This document shows, one piece after another, positions 25,129 through 32,896 of a stretch of 64,000 nucleotides of DNA. The DNA is from JBJMLO01 sp045805265. GTDB taxonomy: Bacteria; Actinomycetota; UBA4738; JACQTL01. Numbering within the stretch: the stretch's first letter is position 1; each line of letters starts with the position of its first letter. Below the pieces are notes generated by a model. The model saw only the letters and a program-made list of their open reading frames with translations, was not told the origin of the DNA and did not search any database. The position numbers and the translations under genes are program-made. The DNA lies in contig JBJMLO010000025.1 of assembly GCA_045805265.1 (NCBI GenBank), positions 1 through 64,000 on the forward strand. The letters are read 5' to 3'.

Positions 25129-25185
25129 GGCCGGGGAGGGCCCCGGTCGCCATGACGGGTGTGCGGCTGCGGTCCGGGACGGACC
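25129..25185. terminator. Paired hairpins between convergent genes
   Basis: GGCCGGGG (25129-25136) pairs with CCCCGGTC (25141-25148) around a 4-base loop. GGTCC (25171-25175) pairs with GGACC (25181-25185). Both lie in the 76-bp gap after the acyl-CoA dehydrogenase and before the stop of the minus-strand gene. No T tract. Confidence 0.5.
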
Positions 25186-25203
25186 CCGTGCCGCTGCCGG
25201 GGC

Positions 25204-25542
25204 TTAGCCGTGGCCGCCGTAGTTCGCGACCTGGGTCAGGTCTGGGCCCGTGCCGGTGACCGCGACGTGGAGGACCGCGCGCGATCGGGCCGCCATCTCC
25301 AGCAGATCGGGTCCTGTCCCCGTGACGCGGGGGGCCGCCTCCCCCACGCGGGCCGGGGTGACGTGCGGCTGCGTTGCCGGTCGCGACGACGTTCCGGATC
25401 CGCGCGTCGACGGTGCGAGCGCACGGCCGACGATCAGGCCACCCAGGAAGGTGGCGACGAGCAGGGCCACCATCATCGGGACGAGCCATCCCCAGGGGAT
25501 GCGCCTTGCGGGCAGTGGGAGTGTGGATGCGTTCGCATTCAT
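25204..25542 (-). CDS. Short membrane-anchored protein with a repeated VTGTGPDL motif
   Basis: 112-residue protein that I do not recognise. ATG 25542 is preceded by AGGAAGGAC; an in-frame ATG at 25575 is a weaker alternative. A single hydrophobic segment (about 19-40, WGWLVPMMVALLVATFLGGLIVG) is followed by a Ser/Thr/Pro-rich outer part. VTGTGPDL occurs twice, the second time near the C-terminus (VTGTGPDLTQVANYGGHG). The two copies use different codons, so the repeat is kept at protein level. It lies downstream of the sigma/propeller pair on the same strand and may belong to that regulon. Confidence 0.6.
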   Translation of the reverse strand: MNANASTLPLPARRIPWGWLVPMMVALLVATFLGGLIVGRALAPSTRGSGTSSRPATQPHVTPARVGEAAPRVTGTGPDLLEMAARSRAVLHVAVTGTGPDLTQVANYGGHG

Positions 25543-25688
25543 GTCCGTGTCCTTCCTGACGGTATCGGTTGGCATGTGCTGATCGGTGGATTCGGCTGTC
25601 GATCGTCGGGCGCGCAGCACTACCTCCGGAATGCCGGGCCTTGGGTGATCGGGATGGACGCCGGATCGTCGCCGGCTTTGGTGCTCGG

Positions 25689-26828
25689 CTATGTGCGCGG
25701 CGGAACCTCGGCAGACCGCGGATATCGGTTCACGAGAAGAGCGGTTCCCGACGGGAGCCAGGACGGAGCGTTCTGGTCGGCGCGCACCTCCCCGGGGAGC
25801 CGGGCGAACGCGCCGGTTGAGAGGTCCATCACACGGATGGTGCTGAGGGAGTCGTACACCCCCCCGCGCATGGTCCGATCGTAGGTCTGGAACGCGATCC
25901 GGGAGCCGTCCGGCGACCACCGAGGGGTCCAGTTGGGACCGCGGGGCTGGCCGGGGATGCGTCGAGCGTCGCGTCCGTCGGCGGCCATGATCCACAGGCT
26001 GCCGCCCTCCGAGGACACGTTCCGCGTCAACGCGATCTTCGACCCGTCGGGCGAATACGCGGGCATGTCGTCGTTCACCCGGTTGTGCGTGAGGCGCGTG
26101 GGCACTCCTCCGGCCGCGGGAACCGTCCAGATCTCCTGGGTCGGGGAGAACCCGGCGTCGTCGAGCGCCACCCTGCCGCTGTCGGAGAACGCGATCGTCG
26201 ACCCGTCCGGGGACCAATTGGGCCACTGATCCACGCCGGCTCCCGACGTGACCCGGTGGAGGTGGGACCCGTCGGCGTCAACCACGTAGATGTCTCCGTG
26301 CGCCGCGAACGCGATCATGGACGCGTCGGGCGACCACGCCGGGGCCGACGCCGTCGGCCTGACGTCGCCCCACCCCACGCGGGCGAGGAAACGCGCTCCC
26401 GTGCCATCGATCCCCATCGTGCCGACCCGGACGAACCCGGGTCGGTAGTCCCAGAACGCGATCGAGCGACCGTCCGGGGCCACCGTCAGGCCCTCGGCAT
26501 CGGGCGGGAGCCCGGCCACGCCCGCCTGCAGCGTCCCGTCGAGGCCGATGATCGAGGGCTCGTAGAACGATCGGGGTGCGACGGTGGCGTGCGGACGGAC
26601 GCTGCGCCCCGGGATCGGTCGGTCCGAGCGGTTCAGGGCCTGAACGCCGGCGACGGCCCCGGCGAACAGCGCGCCGGCCCCCAGTACGGCGATGACGCTC
26701 GTCCGGGCCAGACGGCGACGGGCCTTGCGCACGGCGCCGGGGGTACCGACTGGACCCCCGAAGGCCTCCCCGGCCAGGCGGTCCAGGAACTGTCGGATGT
26801 CGTCGTGGGACTCGGTGTCGCTTCGCAT
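25689..26828 (-). CDS. Membrane protein with extracytoplasmic PD40 beta-propeller; probable anti-sigma partner
   Basis: 379-residue protein. A ~40-residue cytoplasmic N-terminus (DIRQFLDRLAGEAFGG...AVRKARRRLART) leads into one transmembrane segment (~44-65). The outer part is built of WD40-like repeats of the form WSPDGSxIAF (PAWSPDASMIAFAAHG, PNWSPDGSTIAFSDSG, PAYSPDGSKIALTRN, PRWSPDGSRIAFQT). It starts two bases after the stop of the ECF sigma gene, the usual place for an anti-sigma factor. I infer that its N-terminus may hold the sigma factor and the propeller senses an outside signal. No ZAS zinc motif is present. Confidence 0.75.
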   Translation of the reverse strand: MRSDTESHDDIRQFLDRLAGEAFGGPVGTPGAVRKARRRLARTSVIAVLGAGALFAGAVAGVQALNRSDRPIPGRSVRPHATVAPRSFYEPSIIGLDGTLQAGVAGLPPDAEGLTVAPDGRSIAFWDYRPGFVRVGTMGIDGTGARFLARVGWGDVRPTASAPAWSPDASMIAFAAHGDIYVVDADGSHLHRVTSGAGVDQWPNWSPDGSTIAFSDSGRVALDDAGFSPTQEIWTVPAAGGVPTRLTHNRVNDDMPAYSPDGSKIALTRNVSSEGGSLWIMAADGRDARRIPGQPRGPNWTPRWSPDGSRIAFQTYDRTMRGGVYDSLSTIRVMDLSTGAFARLPGEVRADQNAPSWLPSGTALLVNRYPRSAEVPPRT

Positions 26829-26830
26829 GC

Positions 26831-27385
26831 TCACTCGCTCTCCATGTCGGCGGGGGGCGACTGCCGGGCCCGCAGCGACTGCACGCCCCGGGACACGAGG
26901 GAGCGCACCGTCGCCGGGCGGCACCGCAGGATCCCGCCCACCTGCTGGTCGGTCATGTCCTCGTAGAAGCGCAGGACGATCGCGGCACGTTGCCGGGGCG
27001 GCAGCTCCAGGAGCGCCGTGCGCATGGCCTCGTGGGCGGCCACGTCCGGCTCGACCGTGGTCGTCGCCCGCCACTGCCCCGCCTGGGTGGCCAGATAGGT
27101 GCGCTCGACACGCTTTCGGCGGAAGTGGTCCTTCGACAGGTTCACGATCGTGCGGCGCAGATAGGCGTCGAAGCCCTCGCGGGCCCTCAGGTGGGCCAGG
27201 CGGCCGACCAGCCGGGCGAAGGCGTCCTGGACGAGGTCCTGGGCCAGGGACCGGTCACCGGTCAGGAGGTAGGCGAGACGCAGGGCGTCGGGGGCGTGGC
27301 TCGCGTACAGGGCACCGAGCCCCTCCGGTTCGGCTTCCCCGGCGTGCTCCATCCCCGTCGCCATGATGGCCCTCTTGACCGCCAT
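26831..27385 (-). CDS. ECF sigma factor (SigE/SigM-like)
   Basis: 184-residue sigma-70 family protein. Region 2 is LYASHAPDALRLAYLLTGDRSLAQDLVQDAFARLVGRL...FDAYLRRTIVNLSKDHFRRKRVER. Region 4 is ELPPRQRAAIVLRFYEDMTDQQVGGILRCRPATVRSLVSRGVQSLR. The RxTIVNLxxDxxRRKRVE style is typical of actinobacterial SigE-type ECF factors. Alternative in-frame starts exist (27364, 27352), and I kept the longest. It is directly followed by the propeller membrane protein. The 148-bp divergent gap to the PHP gene contains the likely autoregulated promoter. Confidence 0.9.
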   Translation of the reverse strand: MAVKRAIMATGMEHAGEAEPEGLGALYASHAPDALRLAYLLTGDRSLAQDLVQDAFARLVGRLAHLRAREGFDAYLRRTIVNLSKDHFRRKRVERTYLATQAGQWRATTTVEPDVAAHEAMRTALLELPPRQRAAIVLRFYEDMTDQQVGGILRCRPATVRSLVSRGVQSLRARQSPPADMESE

Positions 27386-27533
27386 GCACTAGAGACGAGG
27401 AGCTCGAACGATCTGTTGCGTCCATGTAGGCGGCCGGGGCATCGCGCCGGCGCGGGAAGGGTGTTGGCTATCGGGATCGCCGCAGCCCAGTCGGGAAAGG
27501 GCCGAACACCGCCGCGTGTACCATGTCGCGCCC

Positions 27534-28370
27534 ATGCCGGGGATCGACCTGCACGCCCACTCCACGCGCTCCGATGGGACGTTCACGCCCACGGAGCTGG
27601 TCCGGCTGGCCCGCGAGCGGGGGCTGGACGTTGTCGCGCTGACCGACCACGACACGACCGACGGGCTCGGGGAGGCCGCTGCCGCCGCCGGGGAGGTGGG
27701 CGTAGGGTTCGTGCCCGGGGTCGAGCTCTCGGCCACGTACGGGGGGTCCAGCATCCACGTGCTCGCGTACTGGATCGATCCCTTCTCTGAGGAGTTCGGC
27801 GGGGAGCTCCGGCGCCTTCGCGAGGACCGGTTCCGCCGGGGAGAGCTAATGGTCGAGAAGCTCCGAGGACTCGGCTATCCGATCTCGTTCGAGCGGGTTC
27901 GCGAGATCTCCGGCGGCGGGAACATCGTGCGGCCCCACGTTGCGCAGGCCCTGGTCGAGGCCGGCGTGATCCCCACGGAGGAGGACGCCTACACCGAGGA
28001 GCTCATCGCGGACGGGGGCCGCGCCGACGTGCAGAAGCATGCGCTGCACCCGCTCGACGCGCTGGCGCTGATCCGTCGGGCGGGCGGGGTCTGCGTGTTG
28101 GCGCACCCAGGCATGTGGGCCGCCCAGCGATCGGTGCCGGAGCCGCTCATCGAGTCCATGGCGGAGGCGGGCATGGCCGGGATCGAGGCCGACCACCCCG
28201 ACCACACGCCCGAGCAGCGCGCGCACTACCGGGAGCTGGCCGCCCGTCTCGGCGTCGTGGCCACCGGGGCGAGCGACTGCCACGGGACGCGCTACGAGCC
28301 AGTCCGCCTGGGCACGGTCACCACGGAACCCGCCGCATTCGCCCGGCTGGAGGCCGCAGCCGGCCGGTAG
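27534..28370 (+). CDS. PHP-domain phosphoesterase (TrpH/RNase AM type)
   Basis: 278-residue metal-dependent phosphoesterase. The PHP signature begins at once: IDLHAHSTRSDGTFTP supplies the HxH (H7, H9) metal ligands and VALTDHDTTDGL the next set. GVELSATYGG, VLAHPGMW and ATGASDCHGTR complete the four PHP motifs. Family members cleave nucleoside 3',5'-bisphosphates (pAp) or act as 5'-3' exoribonucleases on short RNA. I chose ATG 27534; GTG 27516 would add six residues. It is monocistronic between divergent and convergent neighbours. Confidence 0.88.
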   Translation: MPGIDLHAHSTRSDGTFTPTELVRLARERGLDVVALTDHDTTDGLGEAAAAAGEVGVGFVPGVELSATYGGSSIHVLAYWIDPFSEEFGGELRRLREDRFRRGELMVEKLRGLGYPISFERVREISGGGNIVRPHVAQALVEAGVIPTEEDAYTEELIADGGRADVQKHALHPLDALALIRRAGGVCVLAHPGMWAAQRSVPEPLIESMAEAGMAGIEADHPDHTPEQRAHYRELAARLGVVATGASDCHGTRYEPVRLGTVTTEPAAFARLEAAAGR

Positions 28371-28426
28371 CCCGCCTCTGCAATCTGCGGCGATGAGCAC
28401 TCACCTGGAGTGGGTCTGCTGAGGTA

Positions 28427-28927
28427 CTAAACAGAGGGCTGGGATCGGCAACCCTCCACGGTGTCGAGCGCAGCGTAGGCGTCGGCCGGACCCCCAACGT
28501 GGTTGTCGGCTGGACGGGCAACCGTCTGTTTCCCCGCCGCGTGGACAGTCGCACAGAAGTAGCTGCCGGACTCGGAACGGACGGCCAGGAGCACGTCCGT
28601 CCGGGTCGCACGAACGATGGCCACCGTCCCGGGGGACGGATCTCCACTCCCCGTCCAATGAACGCTGGGTTCGATCTGTGCGGCAGTGGTCGTGTTGAAG
28701 GACGCAAAGGTGTCGCGATCGGTGAAGTAGACGATGGCCGCAACCATGCCATTCCGCACGTCCGAGGTGGCCAGCCTGTTCACGGCGGATACCGAGAGCG
28801 CGGACGTGGACGCAACCGTCGGGACGAGTGGCGAACGAGTCCCGGTCGCGGCACTCGTAGTGGAAGAAGTACCGCCGCTGTTGCACGCCGCCAGGGCCAG
28901 GGCGACTCCGCAGATCGATCTCTTCAT
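28427..28927 (-). CDS. Lipoprotein with pilin-like globular domain
   Basis: 166-residue exported protein. The N-terminus is a type II signal peptide with lipobox LAAC, placing the modified cysteine at residue 15 (MKRSICGVALALAACNSGG). After a Ser/Thr linker, the sequence SDVRNGMVAAIVYFTDRDTFASF...AAQIEPSVHW, then VAIVRATRTDVLLAVRSESGSYFCATVHA, follows the soluble part of actinobacterial type IV pilins. Those have an alpha1 C-half, a 'Y-x-T-D-x-x-T-F' turn, 'IEP', and late beta strands with a Cys pair. The hydrophobic pilin helix is missing. I infer a pilin-derived surface lipoprotein. Processing would need Lgt (1084-2058). Confidence 0.65.
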   Translation of the reverse strand: MKRSICGVALALAACNSGGTSSTTSAATGTRSPLVPTVASTSALSVSAVNRLATSDVRNGMVAAIVYFTDRDTFASFNTTTAAQIEPSVHWTGSGDPSPGTVAIVRATRTDVLLAVRSESGSYFCATVHAAGKQTVARPADNHVGGPADAYAALDTVEGCRSQPSV

Positions 28928-29078
28928 GCGCCGTCCCTCCGCGCTGTGCTCGTTGGGGGACCGTCACGTATCGGGTCGCAGCATGAATCACCCACCCGTT
29001 GCCAGCACGACCCGGGCCCGGATTCTCCCGAGCACGCCTTCCACGGACCGATTACCGCGGTGAGAGGATTCTGGGCTT

Positions 29079-30395
29079 GTGCCACGGAAACGACAGCGCG
29101 TGAGAGTCCTGATCGTGGGCGGCGGGTACGCCGGGATGCTCATCGCGCGCCGGATGCAGCGTCGGCTGCGGCGGCGGGGCCACGAGCTGGTGCTGGTGAA
29201 TCCGGAGAACTTCATGCAGTACCAGCCGTTCCTTCCGGAGGCGGCCGCGGGGAACATCGAGCCCCGGCACGTCGTGGTGCCGCTGCGGCAGGTGCTCCGG
29301 AAGACCCGGTTCGTCGCGGGCGAGGTGACCCGCCTCGACCACGCCCGGCGGGTGGCCACGGTCCTTCTGGCGAACGGGGAGGTCGCCGAGCAGCCCTACG
29401 ACGTGGTGGTGATCACCGCAGGGTCGCGGTCGCGGATCCTCCCCGTGCCCGGGCTGGCCGAGCACGGCGTTGGGTTCAAGACCCTCACCGAGGCGATCTA
29501 CCTCCGGAACCGCGTGCTGTCGTGTCTCGACGTGGCCGCGGAAACGGCCGACCCCGCGGCGCGAAGGGCGGCACTGACGTTCGTGTTCGTCGGCGCGGGC
29601 TATGCGGGCGTGGAGGCGATGGCCGAGCTGGAGGACATGGCCCGCTCGGCGCTGCGGTTCTACCCCATGCTCCGGCAGGAGGACATGCGGTGGGTGATGG
29701 TCGAGGCCACGGCGCGCATCCTCCCCGAGATCGACGCGCGGCTGTCGTCCTACGCGCGGGGGCGCCTCGAGCGGCGGGGGATCCAGGTGCTGGTCGAGAC
29801 GCGGCTGGAGTCGGCCGAGGGCGGGGTGATCCGCCTGTCGAACGGGGACTCGTTCCCGGCCGACACTCTGGTCTGGACGACGGGGGTGAAGGCCGAGTCG
29901 CTCGCCGCGAGGTCGGGGCTCCCCGTCGACGGGGCCGCGCGGGTCACCGTGGACGAGTTCCTGCGCGTGAGCGGCGAGGACGGTGCCTGGGCCTGCGGCG
30001 ACGCCGCCGCCGTTCCGGACCTCCGGACTGGCGGGATCAACCCGCCGACCGCCCAGCACGCGCTGTTCCAGTCCCGGCGGCTGGCGAGGAACATCCTGCG
30101 GACGCTCGCGGGCCGCTCGCCGAAGCCGTTCCGCCACCGGAACCTCGGCCAGATCGCCTCGCTGGGCCTGTACCGGGGGGTGGCCAGCCCGCTCGGGATC
30201 CGCGTCCGGGGCTTTCCGGCGTGGTTCCTCCACCGGACCTATCACCTGCTGCGCATGCCGACGACCGGCCGCAAGCTGCGAATCGTGTTCGACTGGACTG
30301 TCGGGCTGTTCTTCCCCCGCGACATCGTGCAGCTGGGATCGCTGCAGCATCCGAGGGAGCCGTTTCGCCGCGCGACCGGGGACGAAGACGAGTAG
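29079..30395 (+). CDS. ndh: Type II NADH dehydrogenase (NDH-2) / FAD-dependent oxidoreductase
   Basis: 438-residue flavoprotein that oxidises NADH and reduces quinone without proton pumping. The FAD-binding Rossmann motif is VLIVGGGYAGML near the start. The NADH-binding motif is FVFVGAGYAGVEAMAELEDMA at ~170-190. WTTGVKAESLAA and AWACGDAAAVPD are the conserved flavin contacts. The C-terminal ~90 residues (LYRGVASPLGIRVRGFPAWFLHRTYHLLRMPTTGRKLRI) form the amphipathic membrane-attachment region. Start GTG 29079. Unlike a nuo complex, it stands alone and can re-oxidise NADH under varying load. Confidence 0.88.
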   Translation: MPRKRQRVRVLIVGGGYAGMLIARRMQRRLRRRGHELVLVNPENFMQYQPFLPEAAAGNIEPRHVVVPLRQVLRKTRFVAGEVTRLDHARRVATVLLANGEVAEQPYDVVVITAGSRSRILPVPGLAEHGVGFKTLTEAIYLRNRVLSCLDVAAETADPAARRAALTFVFVGAGYAGVEAMAELEDMARSALRFYPMLRQEDMRWVMVEATARILPEIDARLSSYARGRLERRGIQVLVETRLESAEGGVIRLSNGDSFPADTLVWTTGVKAESLAARSGLPVDGAARVTVDEFLRVSGEDGAWACGDAAAVPDLRTGGINPPTAQHALFQSRRLARNILRTLAGRSPKPFRHRNLGQIASLGLYRGVASPLGIRVRGFPAWFLHRTYHLLRMPTTGRKLRIVFDWTVGLFFPRDIVQLGSLQHPREPFRRATGDEDE

Positions 30396-30400
30396 GCGGA

Positions 30401-31129
30401 CTACACGCCTCCGGCGCCACGGGCCGGACCGTGTCCGGCGGTGGTGGCGCTCGTCGGCTCGAGCGCGCGAGCCGCCGCCGACAGCTCGAGGAGCGCGAAG
30501 GCTTCGGTGGTCTCGCCGCCCGCGTTCGTCCGCACCGGCCCGATCGAGCGGAGCCGAGCCAGCCGGTGGTCGATCCGCGCCACCGTGGAGGCCGACACGA
30601 AGACCTGTCCCGGCCCCGCGAACTCCTGCAGGCGGACCGCGAACATCCGGACCGTCGCCATCGCCCGGTAGGTCATCGGGACGTCGCCGGGCAGGGTGGC
30701 CTCGACGACCGCCCCCGTGTTGACGCCGACGCAGGCGTCGATCTCCCCGGCGGCGTGGACCGCGTCGCGGAGGTCGTGGCCGGCCGCGACGGCCCGCAGC
30801 GCGTGGTCGTCACGCGAGAACTCGGCGCACACGAGGGGCTCCGATTCCCCGCCTCCCACGGAGAGCCCTTCCCCGCCGTGCGAACGAAGCGCGCCGATCG
30901 CCGCGGCGAGCGCGGCCCTGACGGCTTCGTCCGCCGAGGGCCTTCCGAGCCGAGCCGCCAGGGGCTCGTGGCCCCGGAGGTCCGCCACGACCAACGAGAC
31001 GTCATGCTCCCGCCGGCTGGGGTGCCAGGCCGGCCCTCCGTCGCGCGCCGGGAACCCGCCGAGCGTGTCGGCGAGCGTCCCCCGCCGGTGGAGGGGGAAG
31101 CGAATGACGTTCCGGTCCTGCTCGTCCAC
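30401..31129 (-). CDS. Degenerate cyclase-homology-domain protein
   Basis: 242-residue protein with the layout of a class III nucleotide cyclase domain. It has SLVVADLRGHEPLAARLG at the first metal site (Asp kept), CVGVNTGAVVEATLPGD in the middle, and FAGPGQVFVSASTVARIDHRL...VRTNAGGETTEAFALLEL at the end. The second metal Asp (normally GDAVMAVW) is replaced by SVGGGESEPLV, and the Asn/Arg pair is not clear, so it is probably inactive. Start GTG 31129. The role is inferred to be regulatory, binding a nucleotide or a partner cyclase. It is the second such non-catalytic homologue in the window. Confidence 0.55.
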   Translation of the reverse strand: MDEQDRNVIRFPLHRRGTLADTLGGFPARDGGPAWHPSRREHDVSLVVADLRGHEPLAARLGRPSADEAVRAALAAAIGALRSHGGEGLSVGGGESEPLVCAEFSRDDHALRAVAAGHDLRDAVHAAGEIDACVGVNTGAVVEATLPGDVPMTYRAMATVRMFAVRLQEFAGPGQVFVSASTVARIDHRLARLRSIGPVRTNAGGETTEAFALLELSAAARALEPTSATTAGHGPARGAGGV

Positions 31130-31320
31130 GAAGGGGCCGCTCCTGGTCGAACCTCGAGCACCGCGAGCGGATCGCCGTTGCTCCCGAGTGGTATCGGCCT
31201 CCTGGGCAGGGGGTTTGAGCCCTTTTCCTGGGCATCTGGACCGGGTCGGTCGGAGATCGTGCCTCCCCGGTCACGCGACGCATCCGGGATTGGCAAATCG
31301 ATGCGCGTTCGCTCCGGTCC
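31130..31320. other. Intergenic stretch, nothing recognised
   Basis: About 190 bp between the cyclase-like start and the alcohol dehydrogenase stop, both on the minus strand. It probably holds the promoter of the cyclase-like gene. I see no open frame with protein character and no obvious RNA. Confidence 0.3.
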
Positions 31321-32367
31321 TCAGGGCCGGCCGGCGTTCGGCGTCACCAGGAGGCGGACCGGTGCGCCCTCCTTCGACGCGAGGCGGTCGATGCCTTCCT
31401 GGACCCGATCCAGCGGCAGGCTGTCGCTGATCGAGCCCGAGACGTCGAGCCGTCCCTTGGCCATCAGCGCGAGCACGTCCTCGAGATGGCGCTTCGAGTA
31501 CCCCAGGTGGCCGAGGATCGACAGACCGAGGAAGGAGACGAACGCGAGGGGCCCGAGGTCGAGCGGTTCGAAGCTCTGCCCGACGACGACGATGCGACCT
31601 CGTCGCGTGCACGACGCCATGGCCTGGCGGATCACGGCCTGCTTGCCGATCAGGTCGACCGCCAGGTCGAGGCCCCGACCTCCCGTCGCGTCGCGGATGC
31701 CGTTCGGGACGTCCTCGGACGGGTCGAACGCGACGTCCGCTCCGAGACGGAGGGCCCGGTCGCGCGCCTCCGGGATCGGGTCCACGGCCGCGACGAACGA
31801 CGCCCCGGCCAGCCGGGCGATCTGCACCGCTTGGGTCCCCAGACCCCCGATGCCCCACAGCCCCACGCGCTCGCCGGGCCGCAAGCCGCCGCGGTCGATC
31901 AGCGCTGCGTACGGCGTCGACACGGCGTCGCAGGCGATCGCCCCGTGCTCGAAGGGAACCGAGTCGGGGAGCCTCGCCAGCGAGTACCAGGGAGCGGCCA
32001 CCAGCTCGGCGAAGGCCCCGTCGTAGTGCGCCCCCATGACCTGTGGTGCCCGGCATTCCTCCAGCAGCCCGGCCGCACACGCCCGGCACCGCATGCACGC
32101 CCTCCCGGCCGCAACCGCCACCCGGTCCCCGGCCTCCCACACCGGAACCTCCGCCCCGACCGCCTCGACCACACCGGCCGGCTCGTGCCCCAGCGTCAGG
32201 GGCGGCACCACCGGGAGCGGGATCTCCCCCAGCACGAAGTGCAGGTCGGACGCGCAGATCCCGCACCCCTCCACCCGAACGACGACCTCGGAGGCGCCGG
32301 GCGTCGGATCGGGAACATCCTCGACCGAGAGCGGCAGACCGGGACCGACGAACCGAGCAGCGCGCAC
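31321..32367 (-). CDS. Zinc-dependent alcohol dehydrogenase (MDR family)
   Basis: 348-residue medium-chain dehydrogenase/reductase. Catalytic zinc ligands are Cys38 (CGICASD) and His61-Glu62 (GHEPAGV). Structural zinc is bound by C91, C94, C97 and C105 (CMRCRACAAGLLEEC). The NAD(P)-binding Rossmann motif is GLWGIGGLGTQAVQIARLAGA. All catalytic features are intact. The substrate is unknown. It lies 29 bp downstream of the CBS-domain gene on the same strand. Confidence 0.92.
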   Translation of the reverse strand: MRAARFVGPGLPLSVEDVPDPTPGASEVVVRVEGCGICASDLHFVLGEIPLPVVPPLTLGHEPAGVVEAVGAEVPVWEAGDRVAVAAGRACMRCRACAAGLLEECRAPQVMGAHYDGAFAELVAAPWYSLARLPDSVPFEHGAIACDAVSTPYAALIDRGGLRPGERVGLWGIGGLGTQAVQIARLAGASFVAAVDPIPEARDRALRLGADVAFDPSEDVPNGIRDATGGRGLDLAVDLIGKQAVIRQAMASCTRRGRIVVVGQSFEPLDLGPLAFVSFLGLSILGHLGYSKRHLEDVLALMAKGRLDVSGSISDSLPLDRVQEGIDRLASKEGAPVRLLVTPNAGRP

Positions 32368-32396
32368 GAGGCGTCGATCTCCTTTACGGAAGTCGC

Positions 32397-32849
32397 CTAC
32401 TCGTTCCGCTTGACCTCGACGTGCGCGGCGAGCGCGGCCTGGCTGCGCTCCATGTCGGGCAGCTCGTGCCCGGCCGTCTGCTCCCCGACGGCCCAGTTCG
32501 TCAGGTCCCGGATCGAGACGATCCCGGCGAGCGACCCCCGGTCGAGGACCGGCAGGTGGCGGATGCCGCGCTCGGCCATGATCTTGGCGGCGTCGGCGAT
32601 GTCGGTCCGGGGCTCGACGGTGGCGAGGTCGCGGGTCGGCCGCTGGCCGACCGTGCGCTCGCGCGGGTCGATGCCGTCGGCGACGACGTTCACCAGGTCG
32701 CGTTCGGTGACGATCCCCGTCACGCGGTCGCCCTCGAGGACGATCACCGAGGAGATGCGGTTGTCGTGCAGGATGCGCGCGACATCGGCGAAGCTGTCCG
32801 ACGGGCTCGCGGTCTTCACGTCTCTCGTCATGATGTCGCCGACCTGCAT
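32397..32849 (-). CDS. Two-CBS-domain protein
   Basis: 150-residue soluble protein made of a CBS pair. The first is MTRDVKTASPSDSFADVARILHDNRISSVIVLEGDRVTGIVTERDL. The second is DLATVEPRTDIADAAKIMAERGIRHLPVLDRGSLAGIVSIRDL. CBS pairs bind adenosine nucleotides and regulate partner proteins. A short acidic/His tail follows. In actinobacteria such stand-alone proteins are often induced in low oxygen or stationary phase; that link is family knowledge only. Confidence 0.9.
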   Translation of the reverse strand: MQVGDIMTRDVKTASPSDSFADVARILHDNRISSVIVLEGDRVTGIVTERDLVNVVADGIDPRERTVGQRPTRDLATVEPRTDIADAAKIMAERGIRHLPVLDRGSLAGIVSIRDLTNWAVGEQTAGHELPDMERSQAALAAHVEVKRNE

Positions 32850-32896
32850 GTTCGACCTCCTGGGACGGGCGGTTCGGGGCGCCTAGCCTACCGCCG

